Positions 6,875-14,332 of a DNA stretch of 42,888 nucleotides are shown piece by piece (positions within the stretch are counted from its first letter, which is position 1; each line of letters starts with the position of its first letter). The stretch is from DATHVI01 sp035461385. Lineage in GTDB: Bacteria > Actinomycetota > Thermoleophilia > Solirubrobacterales > 70-9. The notes under the pieces are model-generated. The model was not told the DNA's origin, did no database searches, and worked only from the letters and a program-made list of their open reading frames with translations. A program made the translations under genes and the position numbers. The stretch lies in assembly GCA_035461385.1 (NCBI GenBank), contig DATHVI010000180.1:1-42888 (forward strand). The letters run 5' to 3'.

Positions 6875-8517
6875 GGGAGCCGCGCGCCGGCGCCGTCCTG
6901 CGGGCGACGCTCTCGAACCCGCCGCTTCGCCGGGTCGCGCTCGCGTTCGCGGGCTTCCACGCCGCCGAGTACGGCGTCTGGGTCGCGATCCTCGTCTACG
7001 CCTACGACCAGGGCGGCGCGACCGCAGCCGGCCTGGTCGCGGTCGCCCAGCTCCTCCCGGCCGCTGTCTGCGCGCCGCTCGCCTCCGGCTTCGCCGACCG
7101 CCACCCGCCGGGCCGGGTGCTCGCGCTCGGCTACGCGCTCCAGACGCTGACGATCGGCGCGACGGCGACGCTCGTCGCGCTCGACGCCCCGCCGGGGGCC
7201 GTCTACGCCGGCGCGATCGTCGCCGCCTCGGCGATCACCCTCACCCGCCCGGCGCAGGCGGCGTTGCTCCCCACTCTGGTCGCGGGGCCGGCAGAGCTGA
7301 CCGGGGCGAACGCGCTCACCGGCTGGCTCGAGAGCGCGAGCATCCTCGCCGGGCCCGCGATCGCCGGGGTGATGCTCGGGGTCGGCGGGGTCGAGGCGGC
7401 CGTCGGCGTCTTCGCCGGCTTCGTCGCCGTCTCGACCCTGCTCGCGCTCGGCGTCCCCGGCTCCGCCGCGGCGCCCGCGGCCCAGGGCGAGCACGACGCC
7501 GAGGGGATCGTCGCCGCGGCCGCGGGCGGGCTGCGGACGGTGGCCTCCCTCCCCGGCTCGGGAAGCCTCGTCGGGCTGCTCGCGCTCCAGTTCGTGCTGA
7601 TCGGCGCCCTCGACGTCCTCGCCGTCGTGCTCGCGCTCGGGGTGCTCGATCTCGGCGAGTCCGGCGCCGGCTATCTGTCGGCGAGCTTCGGCGCCGGCGG
7701 CCTGCTCGGCGCCGCGCTGGCGCTGTCGCTGGTCGGCCGCCGTGGCCTCGTCGCGCCGATGCTCGTCGCCGCGCTCGCCTGGAGCATCGCCTTCTCCCTC
7801 GTCGGCGTGTGGGAGACGGTCGCCGGCGCATTCGTGCTGATCGCCGCCGCCGGCGTCGCGCGGACGCTGCTCGACGTCGCCGGCCGGACGCTGCTCCAGC
7901 GCGCGGCGCCGGCCGAGGCGCTCGCCCGGGTGTTCGGGCTGCTCGAGGGGATGCTGATGCTGGCGCTCGCGGCCGGGTCGATCCTCGCCCCGGTGCTCGT
8001 CAACAACTTCAGCGCCGGAGTCGCGTTCGCGGTCTGCGGGCTGCTGATGCCGGTGGTGGCGTTGCTGCGCCTGCGGGCGCTGCGGCGGATCGACTCGACC
8101 GTCCACGCCCCGGTCGCCGAGCTCGCCGCGCTCCGCCGCTGCGCGATCTTCGCCCCGCTCCCCGCCCCCGAGCTCGAGGGGCTTGCGACCAGCCTCGAGC
8201 CGGTCGAGGCCACGGCCGGCACCGCGGTGATCCGCCGGGGAGACGTCGGCGACCGCTTCTACCTCGTCGAGGAGGGCTCACTCACCGCCCACGCCGACGG
8301 CGTCGAGCTCGCCGAGCTCGGCCCCGGCGACTCGTTCGGCGAGATCGCGCTGCTCCGCGACGTCGCGCGGACGGCGACGGTCGAGGCGGCCACCGACGTC
8401 AGGCTCTGGGCGCTCGGCCGGGCGCCGTTCCTCGCCGCGGTCACGAACCACGTCGGCGCCCGGGCGGCGGCCGACGCGGTCACCGACGAGCGGCTCGGGC
8501 GCGAGCTGGTCGGCTGA
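6871..8517 (+). CDS. MFS transporter fused to a C-terminal cyclic-nucleotide-binding domain
   Basis: A 548-residue inner-membrane protein. Residues about 10-405 hold roughly twelve hydrophobic segments of the major facilitator superfamily, with a cytoplasmic loop motif near 70-80 (SGFADRHPPGR) typical of efflux-type members. Residues about 425-535 form a Crp-like cyclic-nucleotide domain (RCAIFAPLPAPELEGLA; then GDVGDRFYLVEEGSL; then FGEIALLRDVARTATVEA, the phosphate-binding cassette with its Arg). Transport may thus be gated by cAMP or a related ligand; substrate is unknown. Its ATG overlaps the TGA of an 11-codon leader ORF. The promoter is 100 bases upstream. A hairpin follows the stop. 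Confidence 0.85.
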   Translation: MREPRAGAVLRATLSNPPLRRVALAFAGFHAAEYGVWVAILVYAYDQGGATAAGLVAVAQLLPAAVCAPLASGFADRHPPGRVLALGYALQTLTIGATATLVALDAPPGAVYAGAIVAASAITLTRPAQAALLPTLVAGPAELTGANALTGWLESASILAGPAIAGVMLGVGGVEAAVGVFAGFVAVSTLLALGVPGSAAAPAAQGEHDAEGIVAAAAGGLRTVASLPGSGSLVGLLALQFVLIGALDVLAVVLALGVLDLGESGAGYLSASFGAGGLLGAALALSLVGRRGLVAPMLVAALAWSIAFSLVGVWETVAGAFVLIAAAGVARTLLDVAGRTLLQRAAPAEALARVFGLLEGMLMLALAAGSILAPVLVNNFSAGVAFAVCGLLMPVVALLRLRALRRIDSTVHAPVAELAALRRCAIFAPLPAPELEGLATSLEPVEATAGTAVIRRGDVGDRFYLVEEGSLTAHADGVELAELGPGDSFGEIALLRDVARTATVEAATDVRLWALGRAPFLAAVTNHVGARAAADAVTDERLGRELVG

Positions 8518-8523
8518 GCGGCG

Positions 8524-8544
8524 GCCGCTCGGCGGCCGAGCGGC
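8524..8544 (+). terminator. Hairpin after the MFS gene, candidate terminator
   Basis: GCCGCTCGG (8524-8532) and CCGAGCGGC (8536-8544) make a perfect 9-bp stem with a 3-base loop, seven bases after the stop codon. No T-tract follows, which is common in GC-rich actinobacteria, so read-through into the small zinc-ribbon gene is possible. Confidence 0.5.
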
Positions 8545-8564
8545 GCGGATGCGATCCTTAGGCG

Positions 8565-8792
8565 ATGTCGCTCGAACGCCAGAAGACGACCCCGATCCGC
8601 TCGATCCTCGACCACCACCGCCTCGACCCGGACTGTCCCGAGTGCGGGGCGACGACGGAGCTCACCGTCGGCGAGGCGCGCAAGAACCCGACCCGGACCT
8701 GCCCGAACGGGCACGAGTTCACGATCGACTCGAAGCGCTTCGAGCGCGCCGCGCTCGACATCCAGCGCCAGGTCGACGACCTGCTCGGGTAG
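8565..8792 (+). CDS. Small zinc-ribbon-like protein (75 aa)
   Basis: Small cytoplasmic protein with two metal-binding knuckles, CPECG (about 24-28) and CPNGH (about 46-50), spaced as in a zinc ribbon. A C-terminal amphipathic helix follows (KRFERAALDIQRQVDDLLG). The final helix could mediate dimerisation or partner binding. No ribosome site is obvious before the ATG (AGGCG only), so it may be translated from a short or leaderless transcript. It is followed after 8 bases by the Usp-like gene, so the two probably form an operon. Function unknown. Confidence 0.65.
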   Translation: MSLERQKTTPIRSILDHHRLDPDCPECGATTELTVGEARKNPTRTCPNGHEFTIDSKRFERAALDIQRQVDDLLG

Positions 8793-8800
8793 CGGAACGG

Positions 8801-9226
8801 ATGATGCCCGAGAAGCTCACGCGCGTTCTCGTCGTCGCCCACAAGACCGCCGCGACCCCGAGGCTGCTCGAGGCGGTTCGCGCCCGGGCCGAGCGCTCCC
8901 CGTGCGCGTTCACCCTGCTGGTTCCGCGGCCGTACTGGGATCCCGACACCGAGGCCGCTGAGACGACGCTCGAGCTCGCGATCCCGCTCCTCGACGAGGC
9001 GGCGGGCGGGAGCGTCGAAGGGGTGTTCGGCGACGGCGACCCGCTGAGTGCGGTCAAGGACGCCGTCGCAGAGGGCGACTTCGATGAGATCATCATCTCG
9101 ACGCTCCCGGCTCGGATCTCACGCTGGCTCGGCCTCGACCTCCCGCACCGGGTCGAGGCGCTCGGCCTCCCGGTCACGGTCGTCACCGCGAAGCAGTCGG
9201 CGCGGACCTTCTCCGAGCCTGGCTAG
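8801..9226 (+). CDS. Universal-stress-protein-like alpha/beta protein (141 aa)
   Basis: The opening TRVLVVAHKTAATPRLLEAV (strand then helix), the GVFGDGDPLSAVKDAVAEGD segment and the FDEIIISTLPARISRWLGLD region follow the Usp/Rossmann-like order. The usual ATP-binding Gly-rich signature after ISTLP is replaced by ARISRWLG, so nucleotide binding is doubtful. The start could be the ATG at 8801 or the one three bases later; GGAACGG precedes both. It lies 8 bases after the zinc-ribbon gene. Its TAG shares a CTAG palindrome with the stop of the convergent gene, so the two reading frames overlap by four bases. Confidence 0.65.
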   Translation: MMPEKLTRVLVVAHKTAATPRLLEAVRARAERSPCAFTLLVPRPYWDPDTEAAETTLELAIPLLDEAAGGSVEGVFGDGDPLSAVKDAVAEGDFDEIIISTLPARISRWLGLDLPHRVEALGLPVTVVTAKQSARTFSEPG

Positions 9227-9645
9227 AGCGTCGGCCGGCGACGGGGGCCGGGTGCGGCGGTGGGCTGACGCAGCGTGCGAAGCAGCCCGGCGCCAACCGG
9301 CCCGAGCCAGCCCGCGATCGCGCCGATCGGCCCGGCCAGCGCCGCGCCGGCGGCGGCCAGGGCGCCGGTCGCCTTCAGGAGGTCGGTCACCCGCTCGAGG
9401 CTGTGCAGGACCTGGCGCCGATCGGCGACCGCCGAGTCGAGCTCCAGCTCCAGGACACGGAGCTCGCGACCGGCGAGGTCGCGCTCCGCCGGTGTCAGCT
9501 CCGCGGCGCTCAGCGCAGCCCTCAAGTCCCATAGCGCGGCGAGCGCGTCGCGGGAACCGAGGACGGTCGCCGCCGGGATGTCGCGCCCGGCCTGTTGCAC
9601 GCTGCCGTGGACCGTGCCGCTGATCGTGTTCTGCACCTCTCCCAT
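9223..9645 (-). CDS. RHIM-like-motif protein A with helical, glycine/alanine-rich C-terminus (140 aa)
   Basis: The N-terminus carries NTISGTVHGSVQQAGRDI at residues 6-23. This resembles RHIM-like amyloid-signalling motifs of multicellular bacteria (conserved G-x3-G and a central Q-A-G). A helical hairpin follows (about 33-95; DLRAALSAAELTPAERDLAG, RELRVLELELDSAVADRRQV) and then a hydrophobic Gly/Ala-rich stretch (about 95-120) that could enter a membrane. The start has an excellent ribosome site (AAGGAGGATCGA). The gene lies 14 bases downstream of protein B, which has the same motif with 14 of 18 positions identical, so the two are almost surely co-transcribed. I recognise no enzymatic domain. 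The motif and layout are seen in the sequence; an amyloid or signalling role is inference. Confidence 0.7.
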   Translation of the reverse strand: MGEVQNTISGTVHGSVQQAGRDIPAATVLGSRDALAALWDLRAALSAAELTPAERDLAGRELRVLELELDSAVADRRQVLHSLERVTDLLKATGALAAAGAALAGPIGAIAGWLGPVGAGLLRTLRQPTAAPGPRRRPTL

Positions 9646-9659
9646 TCGATCCTCCTTGA

Positions 9660-10157
9660 TCAGAAACCGCGCGCGGGCGGCCAATGGTCGCGCTCTCGCC
9701 GGGACCTGGCCGCCCCCGAGATGCCGAGCCCGACCGACGCGAGCACCCCGCCGCCGAAGAACGCGGCGAAGGCCACCGTCGGAGCCGGGAGGCCGAAGAC
9801 CCGCGCGTCGAGCGGGTTCTGGGCGGGGTCGCTGAGCTCGAAGCCCTGGAAGATGATGTACATCCAGCCTCCGAACCCGGCAAGCGCGACGAGCAACCCG
9901 ACGATCATCAGCAGCCGCCCGAACCCGCGGCCCCGGAACAGCTCGTCGATCACGTACGAGAGGTCGAGCCGGACGTAGCTCCACCAGTGGTTGTTGATCT
10001 CGCGCCCCGCCTGCTGCGCGCTGCCGTGGACCGTGCCGGCGATCTCGTTCCCGATCCCCCGGGCGCCGGCGACGTCGTCGTCGCCGGCGCCCGTCACCCG
10101 TCGGGCGGGGTCGCTGTGGTGCGTCACGGTCGGCTCCCTGGACGTCTTCGCACTCAT
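9660..10157 (-). CDS. RHIM-like-motif membrane protein B (165 aa)
   Basis: A hydrophilic N-terminus (1-36) leads to the motif NEIAGTVHGSAQQAGREI at 37-54. This is followed by an aromatic linker (NNHWWSYVRLDLSYV) and two hydrophobic segments likely to cross the membrane (about 82-104, LLMIVGLLVALAGFGGWMYI; about 124-148, PTVAFAAFFGGGVLASVG). The tail is basic (ARSRRERDHWPP). The motif would lie close to one membrane face. The ATG has an AGGAGGAGGC ribosome site. It is the first gene of the two-gene unit with protein A; the DNA encoding the two motifs shares a 20-base identical stretch (9600-9619 and 10019-10038). No known family is recognised. A membrane-anchored partner or receptor for protein A is a reasonable inference. 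Confidence 0.7.
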   Translation of the reverse strand: MSAKTSREPTVTHHSDPARRVTGAGDDDVAGARGIGNEIAGTVHGSAQQAGREINNHWWSYVRLDLSYVIDELFRGRGFGRLLMIVGLLVALAGFGGWMYIIFQGFELSDPAQNPLDARVFGLPAPTVAFAAFFGGGVLASVGLGISGAARSRRERDHWPPARGF

Positions 10158-10226
10158 GCCTCCTCCTCCGAGGCGACGGCAGCCGAGCCATCCGCTCGGG
10201 CGCCGTTCGTACGTCTCATCGGCACC

Positions 10227-10258
10227 GTCTCACCTGCGCGTCGGCCCGGTGGTGAGAC
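10227..10258. promoter_or_regulatory. Inverted repeat upstream of the RHIM-like gene pair
   Basis: GTCTCACC (10227-10234) and GGTGAGAC (10251-10258) are perfect inverted 8-mers around a 16-base centre. A partial third copy, GTCTCATC, lies at 10213-10220. The site is 70-100 bases before the start of protein B and downstream of the amidase terminator, in the only place a promoter for the pair can be. An operator is plausible; no clear -10/-35 was found. Confidence 0.4.
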
Positions 10259-10301
10259 CTGTCACATATCGCCCGACGCCGCCTCGACCACCCGACACGC
10301 A

Positions 10302-10331
10302 AAGCGCCCCGGCCGGGTGGCCGGGGCGCTT
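10302..10331 (-). terminator. Strong hairpin terminator after the tandem amidase gene
   Basis: AAGCGCCCCGGCC (10302-10314) and GGCCGGGGCGCTT (10319-10331) make a perfect 13-bp stem with a 4-base loop, about 50 bases past the amidase stop on the minus strand. The stem has A/T at its base but no long T-tract. It separates the amidase transcript from the RHIM-like pair. Confidence 0.75.
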
Positions 10332-10380
10332 GCCCGGTGGCGTGCTGCCGGTCGGCGCCGCCGAGCGGCGGAGGCGGCGG

Positions 10381-13300
10381 CTAGGGCCCGGCGTCGAACA
10401 GCAGGTCGCCCGGGTGGCAGTGGTGCGGGGAGAAGAACTCGCTCCCCGCGACGCAGCGCCACATGCTCGGGTTCGTCCAGCTCGGGGCGAGCCGGACCTT
10501 CGTCGCCTGCTCGTAGGCGTAGCCCGCGGCGAGCAGCTCGTCCTCGGCGAAGGCGCCGGCGACGAAGTTGACGCCGATCGGGTTTCGGCCCTGGTTGCCG
10601 GTTCCGAAGCCGGCCGGGACGGTCAGCACCGGATAGCCGGCTCGGTCGGCGATCCCGACGAGTGAGTCGCCGCTCGGGACGACGATGACGTCGAAGTCGT
10701 CATCGGGGTCGCCGGGCGTCCCGTTGTCGAGGATCTCGTCGATCAGCGCCTGGCTCGACGCCCGGCCGGCCTCTAGGTCGGCCTCGTAGGCCGCCTTCGT
10801 CGCCGGGTCGGAGAGATCGACCGACTCGGCCTCGACGAGCTCGTCCTGGCCGAACTTGAGCCCCTCGACCTCGTGCGCCTGGTTGTAGGCGATGATCTCA
10901 GCCAGCGATCCGGCTCCGGGGCCGCGGAGGCCGGCGAGGTATGCGTCGAGGTCGCGCTCGAACTCGCGCCCGACGATGCTCGGCGGGTTCGGGGCAGGCG
11001 TCCCGACCGTCTTCACCACCGTCGTCGTGCCGAGGCGATCGAGCGCCGCGACGACGTCGGGGTACGGGCCCGCGGAGCTGGCGACGACCGCCACCCGCTT
11101 GCCCGCGAGCGCGTCGGGGTCGAGCCCGGCGAGGTAGTCGGGAACCGGCGGGGCGTCGGCGGTCCCCGGGTCGGCTCGGTCCTCGCCGGCGATCGCCCCG
11201 AGCTGCGCCGCCGCGTCGGCGACCGTCTGGGCGATCGGTCCCGGCGAATCCTGCGAGCGGGCGACCGGCATCACGCCGTTGCGGCTGACCCGGCCGACCG
11301 TCGGCTTCAGGCCGACGACGCCGTTCACCCCCGCCGGCGCGATCAGCTGCGCGGTGTCGGTCGACGTCTCGATCCCAACCGCCATCGCCGCCATCCCCGA
11401 CGCCGTCGCTGCCGCAGCGCCGGTCGACGAGCCGGGCGTCGGCTTGATCGTGTCCGCCGGCAGCAGGACCTTGCCGCCGAGCGACGAGTAGCCGTCGGGC
11501 ATGTTCGAGCTGAAGATCCCGTTGAGCTCGGAGACGTTGGCCTTGCCGAGGATGATCGCGCCGGCGTCTGCGAGCTTGGCGGCGATCGTCGAGTCCCGCA
11601 CCGGCTTCGAGCCCTGGAGCGCGATCGAGCCGCCGGTGCTCGGCAGGCCCTTGGCGTCGATCCCGTCGTCGAGCAGCACCGGGATCCCGTGCAGCGGGCC
11701 GCGGACCTTGCCGCGCTTGCGTTCGGCGTCGAGGCGGTTCGCGTCGCCGACCGCGCCCGTGTTGACCTCGCGCACGGCCTGGATCGCCGGGCCCTGGGCG
11801 TTCGCGACCGCGATCCGCGCCAGGTAGGCCCTCGTCAGCTCGGCCGAGGTCAGCGTCCCCGCCGCGAGCCGCTCCTCGAGGTCCTCGACGCTCTCGGTCT
11901 CGAGCGCGAACGGGAGCTCGGGAGCGGTCCTTGCGAACTGAGCGAGGCTCTTGTAGTCGGGGTTGCAGGCGCCGCGCTCCGCGTAGGGCGGGCGCGGGGT
12001 GGTCCGCGCGCACCGGTACATGCTCGGGTTGAGCTCGCTCGGCGCGATCCGCTTCTTCGTTCCCTGCTCGATCACGTAGGCGATCCCGAGCAGGTCGCGC
12101 TCGCTGTAGGCGGTGCCGTTGACCGAGACGAAGGTCGCGCGCCGCGTGCTCTCGGTGTAGCCCATCGGGATCCTGATCGCGGGGTAGCCAGCGAGGGGAC
12201 CGTTCGGCACGCTGCCGAGGATCGCGATGAAGTCGTCGCTGGGATCGTCGGGCGTGTCGTTGGCGAGCATCCGCTCGATCCCAGACCAGGCGATCTGCTT
12301 GCGAACCGGGAGGATCGAGCTGAACTGCTCGTACCAGGGCGTATCGAAGCCCCACTCGACGTTGCTCGCGTTCAGGTGGCTGTTGTGCCCGAACTTCAGC
12401 GCCTCGTGCTCGTTCGCCTGGTTGTCGGCGATCTCCTCGGCGAGCGACTTGATCGGCGCGTCGGGGCCGAGGCGCTCGTAGTAGCGGTCGATCGCCATGT
12501 GCTGCTCGCCCTGTCCGGGGAGCGCCGGGAGCGAGCCCGGGTTGATCGTCGGGCGCTCGACGAGGATCGCGCCCGCTTCCTCGAGCACCTCCTTCGCCTC
12601 CATCACCTCGGCGGAGGTGCCGTTGTAGCCGATCCGCTTGCCCTCGACGAAGTCGAGGTCGAGTGCCGACATGTAGTCGGGGAGCTCGTCGGGAAGCGGC
12701 GGGACGACGTCGGCGGGATCGATCCCCGGACCCCAGTACTGCTCGTAGTAGGCGTCGTTGATCGGGTCGCCGCCGGCGATCGCGGTCAGGGTCAGCGCCG
12801 CGTTCGCGACCGTCCGGTCCATCGGACCGGCGGTGTCCTGGGAGAGGCGGATCGGGGCGACGCCGTAGCCGGGGACGAGCCCGACCGTCGGCCGCAGCCC
12901 GACGAGGCTCTGGGCGCCGGACGGGCTGAGGATCGATCCGGACGTCTCGGTTCCGATCGTCAGCATCGAGAGCGCGGCGCCGCCCGCGGTGCCGGTGCCC
13001 GATGAGGAGCCGCTCGGGCTCTGGGCGGTGTCGTTGGCATTCAGGACCTGGCCGGTGAGGTTGCCGAAGCCCGAGGGTTGGCTGCCGAAGCTGTTCGCGT
13101 ACTCGGAGAGGCCGGTCTTGCCGAGGATCACAACCCCGTTCTCGCGCAGCTTCTTCGCGACGCCGGAGTCGGTTCCGGGGAACGAGCTGCGAAGCGAGAA
13201 GTTGCCGGCCGACGTGTACATCCCCTCGACGTCGATCAGGTCCTTGAGCAGGATCGGCAGGCCGTGCGCCGGGCTCAGGACCTCGCCCTGGTCTCGCATC

Positions 13301-13584
13301 CGGTCGAGTCGCGCGGCGTCGGCGAGCGCCTCGGGGTTGAGCTGGGTAACGGCGTTGAGGCCGGGGCCGCTCTTGTTCAGCGCCTCGATTCGCTCGATGT
13401 AGGCGCGGGTGAGCTGGACCGAGGTGAGGCGGCCCTGCTCCATCATCTTGATCGCGGTCGGCCCGTCGAGCCGCTCGAGATCGAGGGTCGGGCCGGCCGC
13501 GGCGGGCGCAGCCGGGAGGACGAGCAGGGCGACGAGGGTTGCGGCGCAGGCGAGCAGGCGCCGCCGGAGCACGGGGATCGACAT
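10381..13584 (-). CDS. Secreted tandem amidase-signature protein with a degenerate second domain (1067 aa)
   Basis: A signal peptide (RRRLLACAATLVALLVLP, cleavage near AAA-30) precedes two amidase-signature (AS) domains. Domain 1 (about 35-520) has the full Ser-cisSer-Lys triad: K114 in LPILLKDLID, S193 in PSGSSSG, and nucleophile S217 in GTETSGSI. Domain 2 (about 565-1050) keeps S719 but has Asp at the Lys position (D639, VLLDDGID) and Asp at the nucleophile position (D743, GIETSTDTA). It should therefore be inactive. Each domain ends with a similar module (LAPSWTNPSMWRC; IAPSELNPSMYRC). Domain 1 would hydrolyse an amide outside the cell; substrate unknown. It is a single gene with AGGAGAAGGA before the ATG and a strong terminator after it. 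AS proteins are normally about 450-550 residues, so this is an internal duplication. Confidence 0.9.
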   Translation of the reverse strand: MSIPVLRRRLLACAATLVALLVLPAAPAAAGPTLDLERLDGPTAIKMMEQGRLTSVQLTRAYIERIEALNKSGPGLNAVTQLNPEALADAARLDRMRDQGEVLSPAHGLPILLKDLIDVEGMYTSAGNFSLRSSFPGTDSGVAKKLRENGVVILGKTGLSEYANSFGSQPSGFGNLTGQVLNANDTAQSPSGSSSGTGTAGGAALSMLTIGTETSGSILSPSGAQSLVGLRPTVGLVPGYGVAPIRLSQDTAGPMDRTVANAALTLTAIAGGDPINDAYYEQYWGPGIDPADVVPPLPDELPDYMSALDLDFVEGKRIGYNGTSAEVMEAKEVLEEAGAILVERPTINPGSLPALPGQGEQHMAIDRYYERLGPDAPIKSLAEEIADNQANEHEALKFGHNSHLNASNVEWGFDTPWYEQFSSILPVRKQIAWSGIERMLANDTPDDPSDDFIAILGSVPNGPLAGYPAIRIPMGYTESTRRATFVSVNGTAYSERDLLGIAYVIEQGTKKRIAPSELNPSMYRCARTTPRPPYAERGACNPDYKSLAQFARTAPELPFALETESVEDLEERLAAGTLTSAELTRAYLARIAVANAQGPAIQAVREVNTGAVGDANRLDAERKRGKVRGPLHGIPVLLDDGIDAKGLPSTGGSIALQGSKPVRDSTIAAKLADAGAIILGKANVSELNGIFSSNMPDGYSSLGGKVLLPADTIKPTPGSSTGAAAATASGMAAMAVGIETSTDTAQLIAPAGVNGVVGLKPTVGRVSRNGVMPVARSQDSPGPIAQTVADAAAQLGAIAGEDRADPGTADAPPVPDYLAGLDPDALAGKRVAVVASSAGPYPDVVAALDRLGTTTVVKTVGTPAPNPPSIVGREFERDLDAYLAGLRGPGAGSLAEIIAYNQAHEVEGLKFGQDELVEAESVDLSDPATKAAYEADLEAGRASSQALIDEILDNGTPGDPDDDFDVIVVPSGDSLVGIADRAGYPVLTVPAGFGTGNQGRNPIGVNFVAGAFAEDELLAAGYAYEQATKVRLAPSWTNPSMWRCVAGSEFFSPHHCHPGDLLFDAGP

Positions 13585-13649
13585 CCGGTCCTTCTCCTGT
13601 TGTCTGAATGGTTCGACCGCGAGGCGGGTCCGATCCCCGGCAGTCCGGA

Positions 13650-13663
13650 ACGGTGAGCACCGT
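13650..13663. promoter_or_regulatory. Short perfect inverted repeat upstream of the tandem amidase
   Basis: ACGGTG-AG-CACCGT is a 14-base dyad about 66 bases before the amidase start. It could be an operator or a small leader hairpin. No promoter boxes were identified beside it. Confidence 0.3.
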
Positions 13664-13744
13664 ACGGGCGCACCGACCCGCCGGCAATGGACCGCCGGTC
13701 GGGACCTCGGCGCCGCTTACCCGACCGGCGGTCGAGGAGCGGAC

Positions 13745-14212
13745 TTACCTCATCTGAGTCCAGTCGGACCAGGGAACGATCCCGAGATCGGCCCGGGGCG
13801 GCGTGTCGAGCATGGCGAGATACTCGAGGAGGTGTCCGTCGGGGTCGCGAAAGTAGACCGCCGCGGCGGGCATCCATGCGACCACAGAGGGCTCGTCGGT
13901 CTCTTCGCCGAAGAACGAGAGCGGCGTGACGCCGAGCGCCCTGAGACGGCGGGGCGAATCGAGCAGGTCGTCGAGGTCGACGTCAAACGCGATATGCAGA
14001 CTCATGCCCATCGGCATCGAGCCGAGCGACCAAAGCCCGATCATCGCCTCGCCTGGCGTTCCGCACCAGAAGAACGCTGCACCACGCTCGGGCGCCTCGA
14101 GCGCCGGCGCCAGGCCGACGACGTCGCGATAGAAGGCGACCGATCGCTCGAGGTCGGCGACGGTCAGATGCGACTCGAACAGGCCCCGAACCGGGACCGC
14201 TCGCCCGACCAT
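13745..14212 (-). CDS. VOC-superfamily (glyoxalase/bleomycin-resistance-like) protein
   Basis: A 155-residue protein with two beta-alpha-beta-beta-beta units typical of the vicinal-oxygen-chelate fold. The first unit starts at about 10 (GLFESHLTVADLERSVAFYR). The second has LHIAFDVD (about 73-80) and ends AAVYFRDPDGHLLEYL (about 119-134). Likely metal ligands are the His in ESHLTV, the His in SLHIAF and the Glu in HLLEYL, the usual three positions. The substrate cannot be told; FosA/FosX-like, dioxygenase and glyoxalase members look alike at this level. The gene stands alone, with GGAGAGAGC before the ATG. Confidence 0.8.
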   Translation of the reverse strand: MVGRAVPVRGLFESHLTVADLERSVAFYRDVVGLAPALEAPERGAAFFWCGTPGEAMIGLWSLGSMPMGMSLHIAFDVDLDDLLDSPRRLRALGVTPLSFFGEETDEPSVVAWMPAAAVYFRDPDGHLLEYLAMLDTPPRADLGIVPWSDWTQMR

Positions 14213-14332
14213 CGCGCTGCTCTCTCCGATCTGGCGACCAGCATGCTCGTCCCCGGTGGAGTCGTCTTCAACACCGGAAGTTTCGCACCGTCAGGGCGGT
14301 GAGGCCCGGACGCGCGCCATGCTCGATCTGCC

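Noticed and set aside
9223..10157. Toxin-antitoxin module for the gene pair
   Set aside because: Neither protein has a recognisable toxin fold or DNA-binding antitoxin domain. The shared motif is better explained by homotypic interaction.
10873..13687. Very long frames on both strands overlapping the tandem amidase
   Set aside because: Their translations are Arg/Ala/Pro/Asp-rich without any motif, and the amidase frame shows clear catalytic motifs. They are codon-bias shadows.
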